From Peronospora farinosa (lineage: Eukaryota > Oomycota > Peronosporomycetes > Peronosporales > Peronosporaceae): a stretch of 64,000 bases of DNA. A program made the position numbers and the translations under genes. The notes under the pieces are model-generated. The model was not told where the DNA came from. It ran no database searches and worked only from the letters and a program-made list of their open reading frames with translations. Position 1 is the stretch's first letter, and every line of letters begins with the position of its first letter. The stretch lies in contig CANTFK010000017.1 of assembly GCA_947646735.1 (NCBI GenBank), positions 1 to 64,000 on the forward strand, written 5' to 3'. Below are positions 44,701 through 54,570 of the stretch, in pieces.

Positions 44701-44783
44701 GAGAACTGGACGAGAGAGATAATTAAATTGATGTTTGCACGGAGTACCAGCACTGTATGCTGGAACTCAGTGCAGGGGACGGC
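44701..44783 (+). other. Region before the 3' LTR with candidate polypurine tract
   Basis: A hairpin CCAGCACTGTATGCTGG (44747-44763) and then TGCAGGGGACGGC directly before the LTR, homologous to the end of B4. Confidence 0.5.
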
Positions 44784-45919
44784 TGTGGTAAAGCGATCGG
44801 ATAATTTTAAAGGGATCGATCAAAGAAATATCGTCGATCCACAATCCTGCGTTCCGATTGGTCAATAAGGCATGCGAGATGGTCGGAAGAGGGGGTAACG
44901 GTGTCAAGAACACAAAAGAATATGGATCGAAATAGTATTGGGTGTGAACCACACACTATAGTCCCGATCCAGGATGATCGGATCGTAACCTTGATCCAGA
45001 AAGTAGATCACAAAGCGTAACCAGTTACAGATCGATTCGCAACCTCGATCCATAAACCGGATCGACAAAACTGGATCGACGAAACCGGATCGACAAAACT
45101 GGATCGACAAAACCGGATCGACAAAACTGAATCGACAAAATTGGATCGACAAATCTGGATCGACAAAACTGGATCGACAAAACTGGATCGACAAAACCAG
45201 ATCGACAAATCCGGATCGACAAATCGACGCAGTATTTGAAGTGGACCACATAGCAAGTCTGATTTATTTCCAGGAAGGCGACACGCGGCCGTAGATCCTG
45301 GGATACAGATAGGCAAGATCATAGGTTTTGGTATTTGATTGGTTAACATTAAACAGAGTTTCTTTTACTTCTAACTACGCACGCAGACTTCTCTTCCGGG
45401 TGGGATATTTTTGGCCCCCCGACGATCGAGAGCTTCTGTCACCAGTACCTACGAGTAATATCCATGGATTGTTTGGCCAGGGATTACAAGACCTCTCACA
45501 AACTCACAAGCAAACTTCGCCTGCGATTGGACGCAGTATCACGTAAAGGACAAGACACAAGATCGCGAGACGGCTCAAGTGATCAGAAGGTCAAGTGGAT
45601 CAAGTGGATCAAGTATCTACATTTTTGGACAAGGCGATCTCAAGAGAGATCAGGGCGACTCATATAGAGTGCTCAAGTAAACCCTCGATCGCGTGAAGAT
45701 TTCCGCGCGATCGAACCCCAACCAATCCCAACCACGGTCAAGTTCAGCATCAACTCGAGTCCACCGAGAAGAGTGCTACCCGCCGTACCGACGGGTACAC
45801 AAGGTGAGGAAGGAATTGCTATATACGTAAACGGAGTACCCCCTCCGATAGTCGGTTGTCCGGGCGAAAGTGGAGAGTTGGGGTCGCATCAGCAATTTTG
45901 TGAACCCCGCTCCACCACA
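44784..45919 (+). repeat. A-type 3' LTR (1136 bp)
   Basis: TGTGGT ... ACCACA, nearly identical to 2-1104. The 14-bp array (45059-45220) has two more units, and the TTCCGGG box is at 45394-45421. After it the sequence becomes unique (TTTGAGCTAC), so this is the right edge of the nest. Confidence 0.9.
45059..45220 (+). repeat. 14-bp minisatellite in the right A LTR, about 11.5 units
   Basis: GGATCGACAAAACY units. Two have T for C changes (AAATTGG, AAATCTGG). Confidence 0.9.
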
Positions 45920-46897
45920 TTTGAGCTACATCCCCAGATACCACGCTCACTACAATGCCCACAACACATTCTCATTACGGACGACTCACGCATCGCCACG
46001 CTCTCCACCATGCACCACACTCATCCCGCTTCCGTCCCGTATCTTCTCTGCATGTCCGCGCCTCAGAATCCATATGCAAGCAATCTCGCCACGCACAAAG
46101 TATTGTATGGTGCGTTCGTCCTTATTACCGCCTATTCAGCCTACCGTAGCTTTATCGCTCGTTTGTGAGCTGTTCGGTTGCCAAAACTTTAGTCAACGTG
46201 GGTGGAGACGGCATCAATCTTGGCGTTTTTTTGTCAACAAATGCAGCCTGATAAGCTACACCCAATGACGCTTCATAACCAGAGCAGAGGCGCCAGTGAT
46301 AGAGGAGCTTTATTTGGTTCTCAGCAAGCATCTGCGCTGAATTATTATCGAGGATTTGCAACTCCGCTCGCGATTTTGGTTCTTGCATTAGTCGGCATCC
46401 GACTGCGTTTGCGTCAGCTACAACCGCTTATTCGAATGCATGCTTGCTTCGCAGCTGGGGAGCACATGCGAAGACTGATGGATCGGGGTGCGTTCTTTCT
46501 GATTTAAAAAGTTCGGAATAAACTATCGCAGCGCAAAAGAGTGTTTAAATTGTAGATACTTGACCTTTGGCGCAAAATTAGTTGTTCACTAGGCGTGTTT
46601 CACATTGTTACCTGACTGACGATGTGGGTGGAAGGAGCATGCGCATCATATTTGCAGATGACCTAGTAGATATGGTAAGCGTGGAAGCCCATTAGCATCA
46701 CTCCAACCAATGGCCAACTTGAAGCGCATTTCTTATATTAAAATGTACAGCGGTTCTTGTGTCACGCGTTATCTGGCGAGAGTGCTGATCACTGCGTATC
46801 AATCAGCGGGTCTCACTCATCAGCTACTCCTACCGTACTTAACATGCAGATGTTACGGTTTGGCAATTGCTGCAGGTTAATCCGGACGTCTTTGTCT
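45920..46897 (+). other. Flank of the nest; two weak ORFs
   Basis: A short plus-strand frame from ATG 46009 or 46051 to 46168 would encode a 38-53 residue peptide with one hydrophobic segment (VLYGAFVLITAYSAY). 46202-46507 (101 codons) has a likely transmembrane helix (FATPLAILVLALVGI) and a basic tail. Either could be a small membrane protein or two exons of one gene, but the GTGAGC donor at 46166 does not keep the frame. 46508-46897 shows nothing. Confidence 0.2.
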
Positions 46898-48022
46898 CTA
46901 CTTGCGCCGGCGACTTCCGGCGCTCGTTTGCTCCAAGCGGTTCTTGCCAAAATCAAGATACTGCTGTAAGATGCTGCTCAAAATTAGCTCAGTAGAGTAG
47001 ATTCGCCGCGGATTGACCCGAGTCAGCGCTTTACGAACCGAGGCTGTGGCCAGAGCTGCCTCGCTTGTGATCACGACGTTGTCCGGGCCAGCACTGCCTT
47101 TGGTTATTGCTGTTCCACCGGCACATTCCACGATCTTCACTAAGTCATTTACTGGTGGAAGCATCGACTTGTGATTAGTGATATATACCTGATGACCGGC
47201 GAAGAGCTGCTGTCGTTGCTCTGGGGTAAAGTCATACATTGTTTTCCGGAGATCAAACTGCCACTTTGTTTCTGCCTTCGCGTCCTTCAAACAGTGTGCA
47301 CGCTCATAGATTGGAGCGCCGACGCGAGCTGACTCCTCGAGCCACCGTACATCCAGGATGTGCGCACCCCGCGAGATCCCACAAAGTAGCTTCACCGTTC
47401 GTTTCAATTGGCCCTTTGGGGCAAGAATATGCGTTGCCTGCTCAATGTTATCTTCGTAGACAGCACCCGCAATCAAATTGATTTTCTTTCGGATTGAAGC
47501 AGTTAGCTCAATGCCAGTGAGGATAATCCGCACTTCTTTGGGTTTTGGCTCGTTTTCAGCATTTTCTTCGTTGGCGGGAAGCTGGGTAGTATCTTTGTCA
47601 CTCGTAGATTCATCTGTTGGAATACTTGGGCTTGCTTGAGTTGGCACCACTGTAGTCTCGTTGGATTTTCTCTTCAACCACTTTGTCTTGGGTGTTTTCA
47701 CAGCTACCAAGGTTATAGCAGCAAGAATGTCATTCTCTTCAGTGCAAGCTAGCGCTAAAGCCTGCTTCGATTTATCGGAAGAACGCCTCATTTTTTTCGC
47801 CTGAGGCGCAGCACTTTGGTTATCTTTCACATTGATCGTCATCGAGTCCCTATCCGGTCCATCACATTCTTCATCTGTGTCATCACCTGGCTTCGAATCG
47901 CAGGAGCCTGCTGGAATAGAATTTGGCATGGATCGCTCTTTCTCATTTGCCAGCGCAATTGATGCTTCGCTATTGTCAGAGGCTTCCATAATCTTACGTT
48001 TGTTCCGTGCAACTTTGTCCAT
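46898..48022 (-). CDS. BRCT-domain protein (374 aa), possible C-terminal part of a split gene
   Basis: Two BRCT-like modules in the last 200 residues: VRIILTGIE ... ATHILAP ... KLLCGISRGAHILDVRWLEES, and QLFAGHQVYITNHKSMLPP ... LVKIVECAGG ... IYSTELILSSILQQ. Tandem BRCT pairs bind phosphoserine peptides in DNA-damage signalling (MDC1/PTIP type). The N-terminal 170 residues are low-complexity and basic/acidic. The C-terminus closely matches the gene at 51830-53761. The frame stays open upstream of the ATG to 48106, reaching into the end of the neighbouring DH-PH gene. An A7 run at 48071-48077 may have broken one gene into two. If not, translation starts at 48022. Confidence 0.75.
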   Translation of the reverse strand: MDKVARNKRKIMEASDNSEASIALANEKERSMPNSIPAGSCDSKPGDDTDEECDGPDRDSMTINVKDNQSAAPQAKKMRRSSDKSKQALALACTEENDILAAITLVAVKTPKTKWLKRKSNETTVVPTQASPSIPTDESTSDKDTTQLPANEENAENEPKPKEVRIILTGIELTASIRKKINLIAGAVYEDNIEQATHILAPKGQLKRTVKLLCGISRGAHILDVRWLEESARVGAPIYERAHCLKDAKAETKWQFDLRKTMYDFTPEQRQQLFAGHQVYITNHKSMLPPVNDLVKIVECAGGTAITKGSAGPDNVVITSEAALATASVRKALTRVNPRRIYSTELILSSILQQYLDFGKNRLEQTSAGSRRRK

Positions 48023-48060
48023 GCTGTCGCGCTGCGTACGGACTTCCTCATCTTCCTTCG

Positions 48061-49680
48061 CTAGGCGCTCTTTTTTTCCTTTACCACTTGCCTTGCCACA
48101 AACTTAGCGCTCTCCACTGCTTTACACACTTGATCAAACCAGAAGTCGATTCTTGTTCTCTTCATGGATACGAGCGTAACGGAGTCCACAGATCCATTGG
48201 AAATAACCAAGCTCCACTCTTTGTCTGCTCGCAGCTGCTCACTGATTTTCATCTCAAGAGAGTGAGTATCGAAATCGTATAAAGCTGAGTGTCTTTTCCA
48301 TCCTTCCATCCTCAAAACTAAAAGCCATCTAGCATAGAAAACAATCTCAACCAATTCCCACCGAGCTAGGCTCGAGCACTTAGGAGGTGCCATCCAGAAA
48401 ACACCAGGAAGATGATCGTCATAAAATGATGCAAACTTCGTCGAAAGAGTGTCCTTGTCTACAAGTTCAGCTGAGATCTCTTCGCGAATAGGAAGTTTGT
48501 CAATCGTCCGGCTTTGGTGAAGCACTTCGGTCCGCGATCCGTTCATTTCCAGAAACCCCCAAATCGTATCAGCCCATCGCTGGCTCTCCATTATGTCTTT
48601 CCAGGCAAAGACGAGAGTTGTCTCTTGACTAATTAGTGCCAAGCCACGTGCTTTCTCCGAAGCCTCAAACACTAGTGTGCTGGCAGGAACGAATTCTAGA
48701 AATGCTGCGTCTTGTTTAAGCTGTATGCGATGAAGAATTACAAAAGACATTCCCAACTCATTGCTCTGTCCTTTGCTACAAACTAAGGTCCCGTCTTGAA
48801 AGCAATGTGCATAAACCTTCTCTGAATGACTCAATAGCCCTGTACTGGCGGCAGCCTCGCAACCGACTCCACTAGAATCGCTTCGGTCCCTCAACTTTAT
48901 CAGGAACACTTCTCCAAAAAGCAACAACTTATTGTTGGACAGATCATTAAAAACATCAGCCCCATCACCGTAAAAGCACGTCTGCAGTGCAATCAGCTCT
49001 TTTTCCTCTTGTGCATTGGCCTTTACAAGATGAATATAATGCTGGTTCTCCTGGACGATTTGCATCAGTTGAGGAGCATAACTGAATGTGTCGTCACTGC
49101 CTGTATCGCTGTCATTACTCCCTGTTTCGTCTCTTTCGTTTCCTGAAAGGATATTGCTCAGTGCCTTAACGAAGTCTACTAATTCATAAAACCGTTTCAG
49201 CGGGCGCGACATTAGCTTTTCAGCAGTGAGATGTTGAGCCTCCAGATACTTCACCAGTATCTTGCCATCCCATTCTTTGTTTTCCTTAGCTAACACTGTT
49301 TCCAATGTCGCTTGAGTGGCTTCACTTTTACAGATAAGTTGTCCGTACAGTAAGCGGAGGGCACGCAGCATGTCCGACATAATATTCGTCAAGTTTTTAC
49401 ACTTTACGTTGACTGATCTGTCATCTTCACGGGATAACGGCTCTACTATCGGCTTCGTTTTCTCTTGAAACAACAAGTGGAGATGCCGGAGCTGAGCTGC
49501 AGACTCGACGAACCTGTTGAAAGCGACGCTCCCTACGAGAGACCCACCTCGCGATCGACATTCAAATCGCAGCTTCTTCGCCAGTTTCTGTTCAATACTA
49601 TCCAAGAAGTTTACATAATTGTCATCATCTTCCAAAAACACCTGGAGTTCTGCCTTAGCGGCTTCCCATTGCTCTCGCAT
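48061..49680 (-). CDS. DH-PH (RhoGEF-like) protein, 539 aa
   Basis: The N-terminal ~190 residues look like a Dbl-homology domain: an opening helix with NYVNFLDSIEQKL, then LLFQEKTKPIVEPL and the conserved-region-3-like RPLKRFYELVDFVKAL. Residues about 230-390 look like a PH domain (NKLLLFGEVFLIKL ... ESQRWADTIWGFLEM). A second PH-like stretch ends the protein (VEIVFYARWLLVLRMEGW ... DFWFDQVCKAVESAKF). Such proteins activate Rho-family GTPases by nucleotide exchange. It ends KEKKSA-stop inside an A7 run, where one extra base would continue into the BRCT gene. Assignment is by pattern only. Confidence 0.55.
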   Translation of the reverse strand: MREQWEAAKAELQVFLEDDDNYVNFLDSIEQKLAKKLRFECRSRGGSLVGSVAFNRFVESAAQLRHLHLLFQEKTKPIVEPLSREDDRSVNVKCKNLTNIMSDMLRALRLLYGQLICKSEATQATLETVLAKENKEWDGKILVKYLEAQHLTAEKLMSRPLKRFYELVDFVKALSNILSGNERDETGSNDSDTGSDDTFSYAPQLMQIVQENQHYIHLVKANAQEEKELIALQTCFYGDGADVFNDLSNNKLLLFGEVFLIKLRDRSDSSGVGCEAAASTGLLSHSEKVYAHCFQDGTLVCSKGQSNELGMSFVILHRIQLKQDAAFLEFVPASTLVFEASEKARGLALISQETTLVFAWKDIMESQRWADTIWGFLEMNGSRTEVLHQSRTIDKLPIREEISAELVDKDTLSTKFASFYDDHLPGVFWMAPPKCSSLARWELVEIVFYARWLLVLRMEGWKRHSALYDFDTHSLEMKISEQLRADKEWSLVISNGSVDSVTLVSMKRTRIDFWFDQVCKAVESAKFVARQVVKEKKSA

Positions 49681-51130
49681 CAGTCCGAGTTCCTCCTATC
49701 CAGCTACTATTTAGTAATTATTTAAAGAAGGTGTTATTCATCACCCACCTTTTTGCTAGCCATCAACCACCCCAAAAATTATAAAAAAATCTGATTGGTC
49801 AGCATTCCCTTTCTTCAAGTAGGATAGGACGCCTCCAGCAAGAGCGAAAATGGGGAACCAGGTGTCAATGGACTTTTAGAATGTACAGAGTGGACAACTG
49901 AATGTTTAAAGCGGAATAAAACAAGTAATTATTCTTGTCTTGTTATGTGTTTACAAACTCTTAAGGTTAATTTGTTGTACGGCAATGTCAGATCTGCCAG
50001 CAGACTGACCGAAAATGCCCGTCGTCAAGCACTAGTAGCTGATTTAGAAGCAGTCTATACGGAAGTCTAGCATGTATAAGAAACGGCAACTGGCCTACGT
50101 AATGGAAGTGCAGCTCAACACCATAGCGCCATATATTCCGCACTTTCTTGCTAATTAGTCCACCATCATAGATGTTTGGAAAATCGGATTGGTCAGCATG
50201 TTTTGTACACTTTTTTCCAAGTAGAAATAGGACATCGATAATAATAAGAACTTTCATCTCCAAAATAAATAGCCTTGCACCACCTTTGCAGCTTGCATAT
50301 GCATCCCTACACAAGCAAGAGCCGCTATCAATACTCAAACACAGTAAAAGGGTTATGTTGTTGTAAGTAAGCGCACAAAAGTATCGGCAAAGACAGTATG
50401 TCAATGGTGCCTATGCTCAAGATGGAATGGCGGAAGATCATCCTGCTTGGACGTTTAGATATATGGCCTCTTTTGATATGTAGGTCTCTACAATGCTAGA
50501 CAGTAGTCGATTCGTAGTATTTACGCGCTAAGTGGTCTTTGAATAATCATTTACTGTGAACAACAATATTGAATACTATCATTAATGTTGCAAGATAGTG
50601 CTCTAAACGACGACAGGTTCTTAATGACAATGGCCTCAATGCCTGAGCCTGTGGTCGCCAAGAACTTGTTGTAGTCAAGCACCAACAACAGTATCAGCAT
50701 GTAGAAGCACTAGATTATAAAGTTGAAAAAATTGACGTTTCAAGTATTTTTTGTTATTTCAATGAGATGATTCCACTTGACATTCTGACTAATCAGATTT
50801 CTCGATTAATTTTGGGAGGGTGCTAATTAGCAAAAAAGTGCATAAAAAATTATCACACCCTTTTTTGTTTCGATATGGATTCAACCCAATTAGAATCTTA
50901 TAAAATTAGATTTTGTTGATGATTAGCAAGAAGAGTGATGAAATAACGCCTAAATTTTGATTCAACGATAAAAGGAGATTATATAAAGTGGTTAAAACGA
51001 TGCTAAAATAACATGTTCTGTATCTCCAGAGAAAATTAAGAAATCATCTACAACCTCAACCCTACCAAACTCACGTGCGGCACGAAATAGGCCAGCAACG
51101 TGCCCATTTTGTTATCGAATTCCTAATTTT
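49681..51130. other. AT-rich intergenic region with degenerate repeats
   Basis: A ~70-bp sequence occurs twice, diverged: about 49768-49831 and 50159-50236 (both with GATTGGTCAGCAT and CAAGTAG). A 138-codon minus ORF at 49988-50404 has no coding look. 50800-50990 is AT-rich with repeated TTAGCAA and AGTG words, possibly a decayed DNA transposon. No gene is supported. Confidence 0.4.
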
Positions 51131-51229
51131 ATGAGCAAATCGCCGTGTGAGCGGACAAGCCTCCGTCACAGCTTTTGTTTCGCGATGTTTATCACTTTCT
51201 CATTTGCAAAAAAGACAACCAAATTTCAC

Positions 51230-51727
51230 ATGACGTCGTGTCAAAGTTTCAACGTTGCCCCGACACAGCAGCCCATGACTATTGGCGAGAAGTATCCGTA
51301 CAAATCCGGCAGCCGACGCCACTCGCATTTGCAGCCAGCACCGCACACGCTGCTCAGGCGCTCTTGTCTACGCAAGGAGAGCGCCTTCATGTATGGCGGC
51401 GCCTCGCGCAGTTCGCGTCTGGACGAGCTGTCCCCAACCAAGATGATCACAATCAGTTACTCGTTCACACCAAAGAAAAGTATCTCGTTTGCGGACCAGC
51501 ACGACCAGCCTCTCGTGCTGGAGCGGGAGTTTAGCCCCACAGACGCACCTGTGTGCTACTGCGACGTCCCCATCGAAGTCACAGCTGGTCGTCTGACGCG
51601 TCGATGCAGCAGCAGCAGTTTGGAAGAGTGGATCACAGATACCGTAGCAGGCCAGCACTTGCTGTCCATGTGCGTTGTTTCGCTATTGGGCTGTGCTCTT
51701 ATCGGCCTCCGCCAGACGGTCAAGTAG
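51230..51727 (+). CDS. Small protein with PP1-docking-like motif and C-terminal membrane helix (165 aa)
   Basis: The start MTSCQSFNV (51230) is preferred over 51131 because the upstream 33 residues look like leader and contain a TCATTTGC initiator-like word. The centre has LLRRSCLRKES and KKSISFADQHDQPLVLEREF. KSISFAD fits the RVxF-type (R/K-x-V/I-x-F) docking site for protein phosphatase 1. Near the C-terminus LLSMCVVSLLGCALIGL is a likely transmembrane segment followed by a short tail, suggesting a tail-anchored protein. The family is not recognised. A PP1 regulatory role is inferred. Confidence 0.6.
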   Translation: MTSCQSFNVAPTQQPMTIGEKYPYKSGSRRHSHLQPAPHTLLRRSCLRKESAFMYGGASRSSRLDELSPTKMITISYSFTPKKSISFADQHDQPLVLEREFSPTDAPVCYCDVPIEVTAGRLTRRCSSSSLEEWITDTVAGQHLLSMCVVSLLGCALIGLRQTVK

Positions 51728-51829
51728 TACGATCTCAAGCGTGCATCAGTTCGTGGAAGTGGTGTTGACAATTACGAACCTTATTCATAAGAATGAAATT
51801 CGCCACTCGCAAGTGCCGTCCTGACTACA

Positions 51830-53761
51830 TTACTTTCGACGCTTCGTGGTCCAAGACTTGCTGATTGCAGGTAGTTTCAACCGATGCTTGTCCAGTTCGA
51901 CGCGCTGCTGCAAAACGCTGCTCAAAATTAGCTCGGGTGAGTAGTAAATCCGCTCTGGATTGGCGTTTACAAGCTGTTTTCGAACTGATGCGGCAGTCAG
52001 TGCCATTTCACTCGAGATCACCACGTCATGTATCCCCGGCTTTCCTTTCGACGACGCCTTCCCGCCCGCGCACTCCACGATTTTCACTAGATCCTTCACC
52101 GGTGGCAGCACGGACTTGTGGTTGGTGATAAACACGCTGTAACCAGCGAATAGACGCTGCCGCTGCTTTAAGGACACGTCGTACATCGTTCTTCTCAGAT
52201 CAAACTGCCACTTGCTCTCCGCCTCCTCGTCATGAAGGTAGTTCGCTTGCTCATCGACAGCCGCACCAGCCCGCGCCGATTCGTCTAGCCAGCGTTCACC
52301 CAGAATATGCGTACAGCACGATATCCCGCACAGCAGTTTCACCGTGCGCTTCAGCTGGTTCTGAGGGGCAACCACATGTGTAGCCTTCTCGATGTTGCTT
52401 TCGTAAACCGCATCGGTGATCGACTTTATCTTCTTATGAATCGCAGCTGTAGACTCCAGTCCCGTCAGAATAACGCGAATAGCCCCACCTTCCGATTGTG
52501 ACTCCGTAGATTCGGTTACTGTTGCACATTTCCTCGAAGTAAGCGCCTTAGGCGGAACTGTTAATGCTGGACGAGACAAAGCTTCCTTTACTTCATCAGA
52601 CCGGCTGCTCTTGTCTGTCAAAATGTCCAAAGTTATCTCATCAGCAAGTTGCGATGATGTTGAATATTTGTGCTGGTTATCTTCGTCGTTCTTCTCTGCT
52701 GCTTTCTGGTTCTCCAATGAACTTGTCTGGTCCGAGCATTGCAAAGGCATTACATCTTCATCAAGACAAATTCGTTTTGACTTCACGTGCCTCCAATCTG
52801 GAGCTTCATGTTGATCTCGCTTCGGGTTGCGGCATAGCAAAGTAGAGTTAGGTGTCTTCTCCGGCGTCGACAGCAAGCGTCGTCTACTCTTCCTTTCTGG
52901 GTCAGATGTATCTTCTTGTACCGTCATTTTCAAGCAGCTTGCACTCTTGGCCAGACGCGGCAATTTGTCTTGGAATACCGGTGAGTCACTCGTGTTTACT
53001 TTGCTCTTCACTGGCAAATCCTCCGCCGGTTCGCCTTCGATCTCAGTCTCTCCACCACTACTGTCGGAATTGTTACGAGTCGGTAGATCTAGTGCTGCTC
53101 GAAAAGAGGTGCGAGGCTTGTAAATCCTATTCTGCACAACTTCTTGTTCTTCTTCTCTATGCCGAAATAGAGCAGCAATTTTTGACAACCCAACAACAGA
53201 ACTGTCTTCTTCTAACATATCGTCTGACATGTTGGAATCGTCGTCACCGTTTTCCATTCCAGCGCCGCCAACGGATCGGCTTGCACTACTTACCGCCGAG
53301 GGTATTGGCAATGACACTGTCTCCTCAACAATCTTCCTTTCTAGTCTGGACGCTCCTGGAACCATTCCAACATCTACACCTTTTAGTCATCTTCTATCGT
53401 ATCATTCAGCTGCAAAGTGCAATCGCAGTCTCCTACCCTCCTGCTCTTCAGAGTTTGTCATTCGAATCTGCGTCTCTTCTTCGTCCACATCGTCTTCTTC
53501 ATGCACAAGACCATCCTTCTCTTTTTGAGACGGCATGGCAGCAACAGACACGGGTGCTGTACTCTCTCCAGACGGCCTCACTCCTTCCGTTGCAGCCTGT
53601 GTCATCTGGCTATCCCGTTGCGTCGGTTTTCCATCCAGTTGCGACAGGGCGGCGCGCTTGCGATGGTTGGCAGTGTACCATTGGCCTGGTGTGTCACGGA
53701 ATCCAACGGGCGTATGCTGTCCCGAGTCCTCGTCAAAAGGACACGAGGCTTCGCCAGCCAT
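51830..53761 (-). CDS. BRCT-domain protein, spliced (622 aa)
   Basis: Exon 1 is 53437-53761 and exon 2 is 51830-53373, joined across a 63-bp intron (53374-53436). The intron has donor GTAGGA, branch-like GACTAA and acceptor GTGTAG, and the splice is phase 1 and keeps the frame. The protein starts MAGEASCPFDEDSG. A long acidic, Ser-rich region (SDDMLEEDSSVVG and similar) is followed by two C-terminal BRCT modules (VRVILTGLES-like start, LLCGISCCTHILGERWLDES, LFAGYSVFITNHKSVLPP, IVECAGG, YYSPELILSSVLQQ). The last ~200 residues closely match the 46898-48022 protein, so the two are paralogues 4 kb apart. A DNA-damage mediator role (MDC1/PTIP-like) is inferred. Confidence 0.8.
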
Positions 53762-54570
53762 GACGCGAATGCTGTCAAAGCTGCGAATTTGAGGTTACAC
53801 GAAACTGTTTTGCGTGTCAAATCATCAGTAAACCGTGTTCACTTGCACGTGTATAATTAATTAAAACATCAAAGTTCTGTTTTTCGCGTAACGAAGGTAC
53901 ATCAAATAGGCTCTATTTCCACCCCTAAAAGGTTTGCTAACGACATGTTAAAAAGTAGGCATTACAATACAAGGCAGGAAACTCTCGCATTGCCACCCAC
54001 CCACATTTTAGCTCTGTTCGTAAGAGGGCTGATGTTGAGGGGTGTTTGACTCTTCAGCAATACATGTGTCGTTTGATCATTTTGTTTTTCGTGTACTAAA
54101 AGGGCGTCACCAGGCTGAATTAGTGCAAAGCTTCAACGTTGCTGCAGGCCAAATCTCAACCAGTAGCAATTCAAGCAACCTTCATTGTGAGCAACAGACG
54201 CAGCATACCATGTCTTGCCGACGAGCTTTGAAATTTTCATTGCAAGGCTTTTGAAGAAAGAGACCTGATGCGGGATTCGGGCTTAGTAAGACTACAATTT
54301 GCGTACGATCTGAAGCCTGTTTAACACGTGAGGCTCTACTCCTATGGCAAGCTATTCGTATATGCAGCTGATAAGCATTCAATGAAGACACCGCTACTGT
54401 AGTCGATTCACTAATCTTTTCATTCGTTCGTGTTTCTCCCCTGTGGCAAAGTGGCGTATGGTCCGTCCGCTTTCCATGCAGAAGACTCACTAATTGTCTC
54501 GTTTCTCACTTGCCTCTTTGCCTCATTTTCCCTTCTAAACGACGTCAGGATGCAGAGGCGACACAGCCAC
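53762..54570. other. Intergenic region between BRCT and MPP-beta genes
   Basis: No convincing frame. It holds the 5' flank of the BRCT gene and, to the right, the 3' flank of MPP-beta, which is transcribed leftwards. Confidence 0.5.

Larger units (their letters stand above)
40409..44783 (+). mobile_element. 3' half of the host B element (RNase H to end)
   Basis: Resumes pol right after LTR5 with a duplicated CGAT. Order: RNase H, second RNase H, integrase, chromodomain, spacer, antisense ORF, polypurine tract, then an A-type LTR. The base pattern is B-like up to about 44300 and A-like (GATC-rich) after it, so the 3' end may come from element A by recombination. Confidence 0.75.

Noticed and set aside
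46166..46250. Intron joining the two weak ORFs right of the nest
   Set aside because: GTGAGC donor and GCAG acceptor exist, but the resulting phase leads to an immediate stop.
48007..48282. Plus-strand ORFs over the BRCT and DH-PH genes
   Set aside because: No family features, and they overlap well-supported minus-strand genes.
52852..53763. 303-codon plus-strand ORF
   Set aside because: Shadow of the spliced BRCT gene on the opposite strand; Ser/Leu/Phe-rich composition without motifs.
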